From the NCBI GenBank assembly GCA_028691835.1, contig JAQUYN010000016.1:1-39324 (forward strand): a stretch of DNA of 39,324 nucleotides, in the 5' to 3' direction. Made by a program: the position numbers and the translations under genes. Under the pieces are notes generated by a model. The model searched no databases. It was not told the DNA's origin and saw only the letters and a list, made by a program, of their open reading frames with translations. The DNA comes from Alphaproteobacteria bacterium. GTDB taxonomy: Bacteria; Pseudomonadota; Alphaproteobacteria; UBA9219. Each line of letters begins with the position of its first letter. The first letter of the stretch is position 1. Positions 6,936 to 16,219 of this stretch are shown here, piece by piece.

Positions 6936-8228
6936 ATGAAAAAAGACCCTCGTGGCAAGCCATCTTCGCCCCAACGCCCTTCTTTTGGCAAAGGCAAACC
7001 TGCTTTTGGTGACAAACCAAGAGGCAAAAGGCCTGATAGCCGCAAGTCAACTGGCACGAGTACGGACAGCTTTGACAAAAGGCCCCGTCGCACGGATCGC
7101 AGCGAAGAAGGTGGCGCTCGTATCGAAGGGTTTGGCAAGGCCCCTTCCCGTTTTGCAAAGAAGTCTGCGTTCGGCAGAAGTACGCCTACCACGGCCGAAG
7201 GTAGGTCTTATGGTCGCCGCGATGAGCCTCGCAAGCCTGCGGGCGCAGGTGGCTTTGACAAAAGACCCCGCCGCACGGATCGCAGCGAAGAAAGCAGCTC
7301 ACGCACACAGCGCCCTGAACGCACAGAACGCTTTGCCAAACCCTCTTCCCGTTTTGAAGGCAAGCCCGCTTATGGAAGCCGCAAGCCACGGAGCGAATCT
7401 GGTTCGTTCCGCAAAAAGCCTGAGGGACGCACGGCGCCCATCGCAGACAAAGCCAAGTTCCGTCCGAAGCGCGAGAGCCTGCAACGCCAAGGCGTGTTGC
7501 TATGGGGCCTTCACGCTGTACGTGAGGCATGGCTGAACCCTGCGCGCAAATGCTATCGCCTGTGGGCAACAGAAAGTGGCCTAGAAGCTTTGGAAGAGGC
7601 CCTTCTTGATGGCAAGAACAAAGGTCTTGCCCGCCCGGAACCACTGCTTAGTCAAAAGTCAGACATTGAGCATTTCCTTCCTCACAGTACCGTCCATCAA
7701 GGCGTTGTGCTGGAGGTCGAACCTTTAGCCGAACTCACACTTGATGATCTGCTCGGCCAAGATGAAGGGCCAGAACTGGTTGTCATTTTGGATCAAGTCA
7801 CCGATCCCCATAATGTTGGGGCCATCTTGCGCTCTGCCGCCGCTTTTGGTGCGAACGCCGTCATCGTGACTGAACGCAACGCGCCGGGCGCAACGGGAAC
7901 GTTAGCCAAAACGGCATGCGGTGCGCTTGAGCATGTGCCGTTGATCACTGTCGTCAATGTGGCGCGCACAATTGAAGCGCTGCAAGAAGAAAGCTTCTGG
8001 TGCGTTGGTCTGGCCGAAGAAGGCGATCATGATCTGGCGGCCTGTAAGCTCGGCTCAGGGCGCATTGCACTGATCATGGGGGCCGAAGGTGAAGGCTTGC
8101 GCCGTCTGACCCGCGAACATTGCGACGAGTTGGCCCGCCTGCCAACGGGGGACGCTATTGGCAGCCTGAATGTTTCCAACGCTGCTGCGATTTCTCTGTA
8201 CGAAGCTGTGCGCCAAAAGAAAGAGTGA
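6936..8228 (+). CDS. rlmB: RlmB/TrmH-family 23S rRNA 2'-O-ribose methyltransferase with basic N-terminal extension
   Basis: 430 residues from the ATG at 6936 (a TTG at 6897 is in frame but less likely). The C-terminal 250 residues are a SpoU/TrmH knotted methyltransferase: substrate-binding part GVLLWGLHAVREAW, then LDQVTDPHNVGAILRSAAAFGA, IMGAEGEGLRRLT and LPTGDAIGSLNVSNAAAISLYEA, the three SPOUT motifs. RlmB methylates the G2251 ribose of 23S rRNA. The first 180 residues are Arg/Lys/Ser/Gly-rich and disordered-looking, and contain a repeated FDKRPRRTDRSEE block. Such tails are common in alphaproteobacterial members and may help bind RNA. tRNA rather than rRNA as substrate cannot be excluded. 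Confidence 0.88.
   Translation: MKKDPRGKPSSPQRPSFGKGKPAFGDKPRGKRPDSRKSTGTSTDSFDKRPRRTDRSEEGGARIEGFGKAPSRFAKKSAFGRSTPTTAEGRSYGRRDEPRKPAGAGGFDKRPRRTDRSEESSSRTQRPERTERFAKPSSRFEGKPAYGSRKPRSESGSFRKKPEGRTAPIADKAKFRPKRESLQRQGVLLWGLHAVREAWLNPARKCYRLWATESGLEALEEALLDGKNKGLARPEPLLSQKSDIEHFLPHSTVHQGVVLEVEPLAELTLDDLLGQDEGPELVVILDQVTDPHNVGAILRSAAAFGANAVIVTERNAPGATGTLAKTACGALEHVPLITVVNVARTIEALQEESFWCVGLAEEGDHDLAACKLGSGRIALIMGAEGEGLRRLTREHCDELARLPTGDAIGSLNVSNAAAISLYEAVRQKKE
7071..7292 (+). repeat. Direct repeat inside rlmB extension
   Basis: Two 39-base copies (7071-7109 and 7254-7292), 183 bases apart and differing at two positions, both encode FDKRPRRTDRSEE. Surrounding text is also similar (Arg/Ser/Phe/Ala/Lys-rich, ending in KPAYG or KSAFG), so the extension probably grew by duplication of a unit of about 183 bases. 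Confidence 0.8.
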
Positions 8229-8331
8229 GTAAATCAAGAAAGGGTAAGATGAACCTGTCATCACATTTTGCCCTTCCTCACCCCATGCTTAGTAAGTATA
8301 ATCACACAAAGTCGAATATGCGGAGATGGTA

Positions 8332-9291
8332 ATGCGCGCTTTTATTGCACTTGGGGTCTTGTCTTTGATGCTGTTGGCCTCTCCGGCAAAGGCAGAAGAC
8401 ACTTATGTTTTCCTGCTTAAAGCACGCGGCAATCCCTATTGGACAGCAATGGCCCAAGGCATCCACGATACGGCAAAGGCTCGTGGCATCAAAGCCATCA
8501 TCTACAATACTGAAACAGATCGTGCGGCGGAAGAGCAGCTTAACACCTGTCAAACAGCCATTCAGCTTAAACCAAAAGCTATAATATTAGCCGCCGTCAC
8601 ACCCAATATCGCCATTCAATGTTTCAAGAAAGCCACAAAGGCCAAAATCTTGGTCGCGGATATTGATGCCAATATCTCAATAGCCATGGCGCAAAAAAAG
8701 GCCATCCCCATGGCCTTCACTGTCGGTTCCAATAATTTTGAAATAGGTCAGGAGGCGGCAAAATATGTTACCTCAATCGCAGGAAAGCCAGATCCCAAGA
8801 TTTTTGTTCTTGAAGGCGCCGTCGGCAATGTTCCCGGGCAAATGCGCGCCGAGGGTTTCCGGTCACAATTAAAAGAGCTTCTGCCAAAAGCAACGATTGC
8901 GGGATCATTATCGGCAGAATGGGATCGATTAAAAGCCATGAACATTGTCGCCGATGCCCTTCAACGCCTCCCTGGTATAGAGATCATCTATGCCGCCAAC
9001 GACACGATGGCCTTGGGCGCAGCCGAAGCTGTTCGATATGCCAATAAATCTCACCTTATAAAAATAATTGGCGTGGACGGCACAGTTGACGCACGCAAAG
9101 CTATTAGGGACGGCCGCTTAACGGCTTCCGTGGCACAGCTTCCTTACCTCATGGGGAAACGGTCGGTCGAGCTCGCCCTCGAAAGCTATCACAAGTCGCA
9201 AACGGGCATCACAGAAACCACGCCAATGCCAGTTCTGACAAAAGAAAAGATGGAAGCCAACACAGATCCCCTCTTGCAATATGTTCGCTAA
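8332..9291 (+). CDS. Sugar ABC transporter periplasmic substrate-binding protein (RbsB-like)
   Basis: 319 residues from the ATG at 8332, chosen because GGAG ends 6 bases before it; an ATG at 8326 overlaps that site. The signal peptide MRAFIALGVLSLMLLASPAKA is followed by ED, giving a periplasmic protein. It is a type 1 periplasmic-binding fold: KARGNPYWTAMAQG near the start, LEGAVGNVPGQMRAEGF, a YAANDTMALGAAEAVR hinge segment and IIGVDGTVDARKAIRDG. It captures a sugar or related polyol. It is the first gene of a three-gene operon with the permease and ATPase. The substrate cannot be told from sequence. Confidence 0.9.
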   Translation: MRAFIALGVLSLMLLASPAKAEDTYVFLLKARGNPYWTAMAQGIHDTAKARGIKAIIYNTETDRAAEEQLNTCQTAIQLKPKAIILAAVTPNIAIQCFKKATKAKILVADIDANISIAMAQKKAIPMAFTVGSNNFEIGQEAAKYVTSIAGKPDPKIFVLEGAVGNVPGQMRAEGFRSQLKELLPKATIAGSLSAEWDRLKAMNIVADALQRLPGIEIIYAANDTMALGAAEAVRYANKSHLIKIIGVDGTVDARKAIRDGRLTASVAQLPYLMGKRSVELALESYHKSQTGITETTPMPVLTKEKMEANTDPLLQYVR

Positions 9292-10231
9292 TTTTTCAAA
9301 AAATACGCTTCTTCGCAGTTATGTTGTTCAGTGCCTTGCCTTCTTGCTTTTGCTCGGCTTGAGCTTTTCTCTGAGTTCGCCTTTCTTTTTTAGCCTCAGC
9401 AACTTCGGCAACATCCTAACCGCCAGCGCCGTCATCGGCGTGTTGGCCATGGGCGGAACGTTTGTCATAGCTTCTGGGGGGATTGATCTTTCATCGGCGG
9501 CCATCATGGCTCTGTCGAGTACGGCCTGCGCCTATTTGCTTCAAAACACGAGTCTTCCGCTTCCCTTTATTTTGACCGCGACCATTGCGACAGGCGGTGT
9601 GTGCGGGTTCTTCACAGGCCTCCTTCTCAACATCACCAAAGCCCCAAGTTTCATTGTCACGCTTGGCATGATGAGCATCGCTCGAGCAATTGCCTATATC
9701 ATCTCAAACGGCGTGCCTATTTACGACCTGCCCGAAAGTCTTATTACGACGGCACAAAGAACACGGATGGGGGTCTCCGTACCTGTCGTTCTATTGCTTC
9801 TTGGCATCATGATTGCGCACATTCTTTTGACGAAAACAAAGTTCGGCGCGCATACGCTTATTTTAGGCGACAGCGAAATTGCGGCAGAAGCCATGGGCGT
9901 TCCAACATCTCACCTGCGGGTCAAAATCTATACATTGGCAGGCCTGTATTCAGGCGTTGCAGGACTAATCTTTGCCCTGCGCACGAACGCTGGCGATCCT
10001 GCGGCTGGCTTAGGGTATGAACTTGTTGCCATCACGGCGATCATTCTGGGTGGAGCCAGTTTGTTTGGAGGGCGTGCAACTATTTTCGGGACAACGCTAG
10101 GGTTCCTTTGCCTCGGCGTTTTACAAAACGGCCTCAACTTACTCGCCGTCAGTTCTTATTATCAGATTCTATTTGTCGGTGTCGTCTTACTCGCAGCTTC
10201 ATTCCTCTCTCGCTTCGGAGGGCGCGCATGA
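9281..10231 (+). CDS. Sugar ABC transporter permease (RbsC/FrcC-like)
   Basis: 316 residues, mostly hydrophobic, with about eight to ten membrane segments; it forms the channel in the inner membrane. Family marks are ASGGIDLSSAAIMAL, TKAPSFIVTLGMMSIARAI and ITAIILGGASLFGG near the C-terminus (the coupling and helix segments of the BPD_transp_2 family). Its start overlaps the binding-protein gene by 11 bases and its stop overlaps the ATPase start, so the three are translationally coupled. One permease implies a homodimeric channel. Confidence 0.92.
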   Translation: MFANFSKNTLLRSYVVQCLAFLLLLGLSFSLSSPFFFSLSNFGNILTASAVIGVLAMGGTFVIASGGIDLSSAAIMALSSTACAYLLQNTSLPLPFILTATIATGGVCGFFTGLLLNITKAPSFIVTLGMMSIARAIAYIISNGVPIYDLPESLITTAQRTRMGVSVPVVLLLLGIMIAHILLTKTKFGAHTLILGDSEIAAEAMGVPTSHLRVKIYTLAGLYSGVAGLIFALRTNAGDPAAGLGYELVAITAIILGGASLFGGRATIFGTTLGFLCLGVLQNGLNLLAVSSYYQILFVGVVLLAASFLSRFGGRA

Positions 10232-10950
10232 ACAGCTTGCACGTTTACGACGTTGAAAAATCATTTGGTGCCGTCAACGTTCTTCGAGGCCTATCTCTAT
10301 CTTTTTCAGCCGCACAAGTGACGGCCATCGTTGGCGATAATGGCGCGGGCAAATCAACTTTGCTGAAACTCATGGCAGGTCTGCATAAGCCAGACAAAGG
10401 CACGATCCGCTTGGGTGATACCCTCCTCTCATCCACAAGCACAAGACAGCATCGCACACAAGGGATCGAGATGGTCTATCAAGATCTTGCTTTGGCCAAA
10501 CAGCAAAGTACGGTTGCCAACCTCTTTATGGGCCGTGAGATTACACATCGTGTATTTGGTCTTCTCAACAATCAAGCCATGTTTCGCCAAGCACAAGAAA
10601 AACTCAATCAACTTGGCATCCTTCTTCCTGATCTCCAAAAACCCGTTGGAACTTTATCCGGGGGACAACAACAGGCTATTGCCATCGCACGAGCGGCCCT
10701 GTTTGATCCCAAGGTTCTCCTTCTGGACGAACCAACGGCAGCCTTAGCTGCTCGCGAGGTTCAACATGTTCTGGATCTTATCCGTCAACAACGCGATCTT
10801 GGGCGCATCGTTGTCTTGATCAGCCACCGACTAAACGATGTGTTTGCCGTTGCGGATCGGATCGTGATCATGAAACAAGGCGTTGTAATCGGGGATGTCT
10901 CCCCTCGATCAACGACACTCGCGCAGGTTGTTGAAAAAATCGTTGGGTGA
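10228..10950 (+). CDS. Sugar ABC transporter ATP-binding protein, single domain
   Basis: 240 residues from the ATG that overlaps the permease stop as ATGA. Walker A is GDNGAGKSTLLKLMAG, the signature is LSGGQQQAIAIARAALF, Walker B is VLLLDEPTAAL and the switch histidine is in ISHRLNDV. Ribose-type importers usually carry a fused double ATPase of about 500 residues; this one is half-size, as in the fructose importer FrcBCA, which also has the same binding protein-permease-ATPase order. Two copies would act as a homodimer. No regulator or kinase gene follows. Confidence 0.92.
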   Translation: MNSLHVYDVEKSFGAVNVLRGLSLSFSAAQVTAIVGDNGAGKSTLLKLMAGLHKPDKGTIRLGDTLLSSTSTRQHRTQGIEMVYQDLALAKQQSTVANLFMGREITHRVFGLLNNQAMFRQAQEKLNQLGILLPDLQKPVGTLSGGQQQAIAIARAALFDPKVLLLDEPTAALAAREVQHVLDLIRQQRDLGRIVVLISHRLNDVFAVADRIVIMKQGVVIGDVSPRSTTLAQVVEKIVG

Positions 10951-10972
10951 TGTTTTTTAAGTCCGCCAAAAA

Positions 10973-11073
10973 CTATCCACAACTTAAAATAGTTATCCAC
11001 AGATTGAACATACGGGAATACTTTGACTCTACATACAAGAAAAGCCAAGCTTCTACCAAATTCGGGTAGATTC
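10973..11073. promoter_or_regulatory. Two DnaA boxes and two GANTC sites upstream of the pilus operon
   Basis: CTATCCACA (10973-10981) and a consensus TTATCCACA (10993-11001) lie 20 bases apart on the same strand, about two helical turns. GANTC sites, the alphaproteobacterial CcrM methylation sequence, occur at 11025-11029 (GACTC) and 11069-11073 (GATTC). All lie between the importer operon and the secretin start. They could give DnaA- and methylation-linked control of the pilus operon. No full set of origin features is present. Confidence 0.55.
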
Positions 11074-11104
11074 TCTCCTCTTGCTGTTCCAAAGGCGGTT
11101 TTTC

Positions 11105-12892
11105 GTGCACAGCGCACCTCAACTTGTGATTGTATTGCTCTGCCTCATTTTGGCAGGCTGCACGAACACCTTCCCCACAGACAAAATCGACCCAGCGGGA
11201 AACTTAACCCGCGAAGATTACTTGTCGCTGCGTAATCGAGGGAAAGCAACCGAACAAGACCTAAACGACAATAGGGCTGATACAAAGGCTGTCTTACAAT
11301 CCCTTCACACAGCGCCCCCCATTCCACCGTTGCCGATGCCCGCACAACCCATCTTACTGGGGCGTGATGAGCCGCTCCCCAGCAAAAAAATCAGCGTTAC
11401 GCTCACGGAATCCGTCGCACTCCGTGATGTCCTGATCGAACTCGGTCGTGAAAGCGGTGTTAATCTTGAAATTGATCCCCGCATTCATGGCGGGATTATC
11501 TTTACGGCAAAAAACCAGCCCTTTAACACGGTTCTGCAGCGCATCTGTCTTCTGGCCGGATTGCGTTACACCGTCGATGGTGATTTTATCCGCATTGAAC
11601 TTGATGAGCCCTATCAACAAACCTATGCGCTGGATTACTTAAGCCTGTCGCGCCGCACGACCAGCGAAGTCACCATTGCGACAAATGTGTTTGACGTTGA
11701 CGTTGCGGGATCAAACGGCGGCAGTTCGAGCTCTTCGTCAAGTCGAGGAAATGGCGGAAGCGACAACAACTCGGTCGCTAAAATAACTGGCGCTGCTGAT
11801 GCCGATTTCTGGAGCGAGGTAGAAAAATCCATTCCACAAGTCTTGGCGACAGCAAACCGACGCAAATCAATGATCGTCGGACGACCCGAAGCAACGGACC
11901 CCAAACAACAAGATGCGAATTTCAGTCTGGACAAACAAGCGGGTCTTATCACCATATTCGGAAATGGCCTGCAGCAACGTGCGGTTAAGCACTACCTTGA
12001 GCGCCTACAAAACAAGGCCTCTGCACAGGTTCTAATTGAGGCGCGCATCGTGGAAGTTGAACTTTCAGACGAGTTTCAAAGCGGCATCAATTGGACCTCA
12101 ATCTTCAGCGATACGCTCAGCCTCGCGGCAGATTTCGGTGCCCCCGGCGCTGGGGCCGCCATGACAGCGGCGAGCAGTGGCCTCTTCTCAACAGCGCTTG
12201 ATACAGGCGATTTCTCAGGCATTCTCAAACTGGTTCGCACATTTGGCACAACACGCGTTTTGTCTTCACCGCGCTTGACGGTCATGAACAATCAAACAGC
12301 CGTATTAAAAGTGGCGCGCAACGAAGTTTATTTCCTGACATCCGCACAATTTCCAACGACAACAAATAGCAATGGCGTCGCCGTATCAGGCACACCCGTT
12401 TTTTCAAGCACGCCACGTACAGTCCCCGTCGGTTTAGTGATGACGGTCCAGCCCGCGATAAACAGCGATACAGGGCGCGTGACGATGACCCTGCGCCCGA
12501 CAATCTCACGCGTGGTGGACCGCGTCAATGATCCGTCGATTGGCTTGAACGCAGCCTACTCCGGCAACAGCGCAACCGTGCAATCTCAGATTCCTGTGCT
12601 GGCCGTACGCGAAATGGACTCGGTTCTTCAGCTCCAGTCTGGCGAAGTCGCTGTGATGGGCGGACTGATGCAAGACAGCTCTGAAAACCAAGATCAAGGC
12701 GTACCGCCCTTTGACACCTTTCCCCTTGTTGGCAATCTTGCGAAATCACGCGACAATCAAGGCCGCACAAGTGAGCTTGTTATTCTCTTACGCGCCACGA
12801 TCTTGAGCAACCCACGCCCAGATGCCGCTGACGCCAATCTCTATGAAAAATATAACCGCGATCCTCGCCCCTTCGAAATTCCTGAAACCTGA
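11105..12892 (+). CDS. mshL: MshL-like pilus/type II secretin
   Basis: 595 residues from the GTG at 11105 (AAAGG 9 bases upstream; a TTG at 11081 is in frame). The signal ends in the lipobox LILAGC, so this secretin is probably a lipoprotein. It forms the outer-membrane ring through which a pilus or substrate leaves. Residues about 85-165 are an N-terminal ring domain (VALRDVLIELGRESGVNLEI), followed by a Ser/Gly-rich linker at about 200-222, and the secretin core from about 310 (VLIEARIVEVELSDEF ... SSPRLTVMNNQTA ... VPVGLVMTVQP ... GEVAVMGGLMQ). First gene of a tightly packed operon of pilus genes. Confidence 0.92.
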   Translation: MHSAPQLVIVLLCLILAGCTNTFPTDKIDPAGNLTREDYLSLRNRGKATEQDLNDNRADTKAVLQSLHTAPPIPPLPMPAQPILLGRDEPLPSKKISVTLTESVALRDVLIELGRESGVNLEIDPRIHGGIIFTAKNQPFNTVLQRICLLAGLRYTVDGDFIRIELDEPYQQTYALDYLSLSRRTTSEVTIATNVFDVDVAGSNGGSSSSSSSRGNGGSDNNSVAKITGAADADFWSEVEKSIPQVLATANRRKSMIVGRPEATDPKQQDANFSLDKQAGLITIFGNGLQQRAVKHYLERLQNKASAQVLIEARIVEVELSDEFQSGINWTSIFSDTLSLAADFGAPGAGAAMTAASSGLFSTALDTGDFSGILKLVRTFGTTRVLSSPRLTVMNNQTAVLKVARNEVYFLTSAQFPTTTNSNGVAVSGTPVFSSTPRTVPVGLVMTVQPAINSDTGRVTMTLRPTISRVVDRVNDPSIGLNAAYSGNSATVQSQIPVLAVREMDSVLQLQSGEVAVMGGLMQDSSENQDQGVPPFDTFPLVGNLAKSRDNQGRTSELVILLRATILSNPRPDAADANLYEKYNRDPRPFEIPET

Positions 12893-12906
12893 ACGGAGTC
12901 TTTCAT

Positions 12907-13578
12907 ATGCTCAAGCAGCCTTGTCCCTCAACGCGTCGTAGAGGGTTCACACTTGTTGAACTCTCCATTGTTCTTGTTATCATTGGCCTGATTATCGGCG
13001 GGGTGCTGACGGGTCAACAAATCATCCAGAATGCGCGGATCAATAATGCGGTCAACGGCATTCAAGCCTATCAAGCGCAATTTCAAACCTATGCCCAAAA
13101 CTATGGGGCGCTTCCCGGCGACGACCCAAGCGCATTGACGCGGTTTCCGTCACTTAAACAAGTTGAAGAAATTGCCAATGGCAATAATGACGGTAATGTC
13201 GGGACAAAAACTTCATTCGATACATCGGCGGAATCGGGAACGGCAGCAGAAAGTCTTGCGATATGGGCTCATCTTCGCGCTGCTGGTCTTGTAAAAAATC
13301 AAGTAACAAATGGATCAACAGCCATTCAACCCCCCAACCCTTTTGGCGGGATGTATGGTTTTCAAAGAGGCGCGTTTGGCGTGTTTACAACAACAACTCT
13401 ATGCCTTGACAAAGTTTCAGCTGGCCCCGCGCAGGCCATTGATGCGCGTCTTGATGATGGGACCAGCGATGCTGGAGCCATTCAGGCGACAATCTATACA
13501 GACGTTGGCAAAAGCGATGCAGCGCCCGCCTCGACCTATAGCGACGACAACACCTATACTCTGTGCGTCAAAATGTAA
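12907..13578 (+). CDS. Type IV prepilin-like protein (pilin 1)
   Basis: 223 residues. The leader ends RRRG and is followed by FTLVELSIVLVIIGLIIGGV, the prepilin peptidase site and hydrophobic helix with the conserved glutamate at position +5. The globular part has ALPGDDPSALTRFPSL and a late cysteine pair region (TTLCLDKV and YTLCVKM), which may form the C-terminal disulfide loop. GGAG lies before the ATG. It is likely the main fibre subunit or a major pseudopilin of this machine. No prepilin peptidase is encoded in the window. Confidence 0.88.
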   Translation: MLKQPCPSTRRRGFTLVELSIVLVIIGLIIGGVLTGQQIIQNARINNAVNGIQAYQAQFQTYAQNYGALPGDDPSALTRFPSLKQVEEIANGNNDGNVGTKTSFDTSAESGTAAESLAIWAHLRAAGLVKNQVTNGSTAIQPPNPFGGMYGFQRGAFGVFTTTTLCLDKVSAGPAQAIDARLDDGTSDAGAIQATIYTDVGKSDAAPASTYSDDNTYTLCVKM

Positions 13579-13586
13579 AAACCCCC

Positions 13587-14423
13587 ATGATGAAACCTGA
13601 CAACATGAGCAACATACGGCGCGGCTTTACGCTTATCGAGATGAGTCTTGTTCTGGTTATTATCGGCCTCGTTATCATGATTGTGTTTCCGGCGCTTAAT
13701 GCTGTGCGGCAAAGCTTTCAACAAAGCATGACAGCCTCAAACTTGTCTTCGCTGTTACGCGTGACAGCCGCCTATGTTCAGGCGAATGGATGCCTTCCCT
13801 GTCCCACGCCAGCCTCAACGCTCGGCGCTGGCTTTGGGCGCGTGCGCGGGGACACGATCAACGCCGCCTGCGGAACATGCAATGTGCCCGAAGGCATTGC
13901 CCCCTTTGCCTCATTGGGAATTCCCTCATCAACAGCCAAGGATGGATGGGGCCGGTGGATCACCATGCGCATTGATCCCGCTTTGGCGATCAATTTCGGC
14001 ATCATCCCCCCAACAGCGCCCAACTTGACGGCCACAACATTATGCCCGCAAGGTCAAAGCTGCACAGGATTGTGTCAGGCCAATTTATCAACCGCTGATC
14101 GCATCCACGTCTTGACACAAAGCGGAAGCGACCAACAAGCCGCCGTTCTTTTCCTGAGTCACGGCGCGAACGGATTGGGGGCCTATCATGCCGACCCGTT
14201 ATTAAATGAAGGCATAGACCAACACCCCACATTTCGCGGCGTGTCCACGGCATGTTCGGAAACCGGCGGGTTTGAACGATGCAACGCAAACGGCGATTCT
14301 GATTTTGTTCAGGGAGGATTTACGCCAGACGCAAGCGCCCCTTTCGACGATAGCCTGCTCTATCTGGATCGCAACGCGCTTGTTGCTTATCTGGGCAATC
14401 CAGCTTGTCAATCGGTGTGGTAA
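13587..14423 (+). CDS. Type IV prepilin-like / GspH-type protein (pilin 2)
   Basis: 278 residues from the ATG at 13587; ATGs at 13590 and 13605 are also possible, and 13605 would give a shorter leader (MSNIRRG). No start has a strong ribosome site, so coupling to the gene just upstream is likely. RRG|FTLIEMSLVLVIIGLVIMIV is the prepilin cleavage and helix motif. The mature part is cysteine-rich (NGCLPCPTPAS, NAACGTCNVPEG) and has the DGWGRWITMRID motif of large minor pilins. It is probably a minor pilin or tip subunit. Confidence 0.85.
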   Translation: MMKPDNMSNIRRGFTLIEMSLVLVIIGLVIMIVFPALNAVRQSFQQSMTASNLSSLLRVTAAYVQANGCLPCPTPASTLGAGFGRVRGDTINAACGTCNVPEGIAPFASLGIPSSTAKDGWGRWITMRIDPALAINFGIIPPTAPNLTATTLCPQGQSCTGLCQANLSTADRIHVLTQSGSDQQAAVLFLSHGANGLGAYHADPLLNEGIDQHPTFRGVSTACSETGGFERCNANGDSDFVQGGFTPDASAPFDDSLLYLDRNALVAYLGNPACQSVW

Positions 14424-14425
14424 TC

Positions 14426-16219
14426 ATGAAAAACACAGCCAAGCTTCAAACGCTTTCCCCCACCAAAACGCCAAAGGCACAGGACCCGGCGCCAACAAAA
14501 ATGACCTCAGCGCAAAAGATCGGGGATCTTCTTCTTGGGATGAAGGCCCTATCGCAAGACCAACTTCACATCGCCCTGCATGAGCAAAAAACGACGAAAG
14601 AAATGTTAGGCGAGATTCTTGTTCGATTAGGCTTTATTGATCAAGACGTTCTCGCCATCGGTCTTGCAGCTCGCGCAGGGATCGAACCCATCGATCTCAG
14701 CACCACCTATTTTGATACTGAATTATTGCGACAACTCCCCAAAGAGAGCGCCGCAATGGCCCTTGCCTTACCGCTCAGCCTTGACCATCATAAACTCGAG
14801 ATCGCAATGGCCGATCCATTTGACGTGATCGCGTTGGATGAAATCCGTCGCCACTTTCCACGGACGCTGCAAATTGTTCCACGCGTAGCCAGTCGTTCGG
14901 CAATTGAGGCCTTGATTGCCAATCTTGATAACAGTTTCGGATCAATTGATGACATACTGACGCATCTTGAAACAGGCTTTCGCGAACCCGATGCGGCAAG
15001 TTACGAGCACCCCGTTATTCAACTCGTCAACCATCTCCTCACCGATGCCGTACGGCGCGGCGCATCCGACATTCATTTAGAGCCGGAAGATAACTTTGTT
15101 CGCATTCGTTTTCGCATCGATGGAACCTTGCGCCAAATTCGGGCCTTGCACCAAACACATTGGGCCGCCCTTTCACATCGTCTCAAAATCATGGCGGGAA
15201 TGAATATCGCCGATACGCGTAGCATCCAAGATGGGCGGTTTCAACTTCAAATCAATGGAGACGATGTCGATTTTCGCGTAGCCATCATGCCCTCAGTGTG
15301 GGGGGAAACGATTGTCGTGCGGCTGCTCGACCATCGAAAATCCCTATTGCCGCTTGCTGCACTGGGTTATTCGACAACTTGCGAAAAAAAGCTGACGCAA
15401 ATCTTTGAAAAACCACAAGGTTTGATTTTTGTCACAGGTCCAACCGGCAGTGGAAAAACAACAACGCTGTATTCTGTTCTCAAAAAAATCAGTGCCGTTG
15501 ATGTGCATATTGCGACGCTTGAAGATCCCGTAGAATTTCAGCTAGATCTGATCCGCCAAACAGCCATTCAATCTTCTACGGGTCTTGATTTTGCCGCCGG
15601 CGTGCGCGGCCTTTTACGTATGGACCCAGACATTCTTTTCATTGGCGAGGTGCGTGATAGTGACACGGCGCAAATGGCCCTACGCGCCGCTATGACTGGC
15701 CATCAAGTCTATTCCACTTTGCACTGCAACGATGCCCTTGGCGCTTTGCCGCGCCTTATGGATCTTGGCCTGAACCCCCGTTTACTGTCTGGAAATCTCA
15801 GCGGTCTCATTGCGCAACGATTAGTGCGTAAACTGTGCCCGCATTGCAAAACAGAGCGCCGGGCGACAAATGATGAAATGAGTATCTTCCGCCAAGCCGG
15901 ACTGATTGAAGAAGACTCCCCACAGCTTATCGCGGAAGCGCGGGGGTGCCCAGCGTGCGAACAAACCGGACGCAAAGGACGCACTGTAATCGCTGAAATT
16001 CTTCCCATCACTCCGGCTCTTGATGATTTAATTGCCGCAGACGCACCGCGCATACACTTGTTGACACAGGCGCGGATCGAGGGTTTTTTCACCATGCAAG
16101 AAGATGGCCTTACCCGTGTCTTATACGGCGATATTGCCATGTCGGATTTACGGCGCGCTGTCGATCTTTCGCGACTGACGATGACTACGCCTGTTCGCTC
16201 ATCGAGGACGGCAGCATGA
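14426..16219 (+). CDS. mshE: MshE/GspE-type pilus assembly ATPase
   Basis: 597 residues from the ATG at 14426, three bases after the previous stop. This is the cytoplasmic motor that drives fibre assembly. It has an N-terminal MshEN/GspE-N-type region (AQKIGDLLLGMKALSQDQLHIAL), Walker A GPTGSGKTTTLYS near residue 337, an Asp box IATLEDPVEFQ, Walker B LLRMDPDILFIGEVRD, and a His box TGHQVYSTLHCND. A four-cysteine zinc site (CPHC near 470, CPAC near 507) is present, as in PilB/GspE. The frame overlaps the next gene by ATGA. No PilT-type retraction ATPase is in the window. Confidence 0.93.
   Translation: MKNTAKLQTLSPTKTPKAQDPAPTKMTSAQKIGDLLLGMKALSQDQLHIALHEQKTTKEMLGEILVRLGFIDQDVLAIGLAARAGIEPIDLSTTYFDTELLRQLPKESAAMALALPLSLDHHKLEIAMADPFDVIALDEIRRHFPRTLQIVPRVASRSAIEALIANLDNSFGSIDDILTHLETGFREPDAASYEHPVIQLVNHLLTDAVRRGASDIHLEPEDNFVRIRFRIDGTLRQIRALHQTHWAALSHRLKIMAGMNIADTRSIQDGRFQLQINGDDVDFRVAIMPSVWGETIVVRLLDHRKSLLPLAALGYSTTCEKKLTQIFEKPQGLIFVTGPTGSGKTTTLYSVLKKISAVDVHIATLEDPVEFQLDLIRQTAIQSSTGLDFAAGVRGLLRMDPDILFIGEVRDSDTAQMALRAAMTGHQVYSTLHCNDALGALPRLMDLGLNPRLLSGNLSGLIAQRLVRKLCPHCKTERRATNDEMSIFRQAGLIEEDSPQLIAEARGCPACEQTGRKGRTVIAEILPITPALDDLIAADAPRIHLLTQARIEGFFTMQEDGLTRVLYGDIAMSDLRRAVDLSRLTMTTPVRSSRTAA

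Noticed and set aside
6686-7192. 168-codon minus-strand frame
   Set aside because: Runs through tRNA-Tyr and antisense to the RlmB extension; no support.
10973-11001. Replication origin
   Set aside because: Only two DnaA boxes, no AT-rich unwinding region or origin-type neighbours; treated as regulatory.
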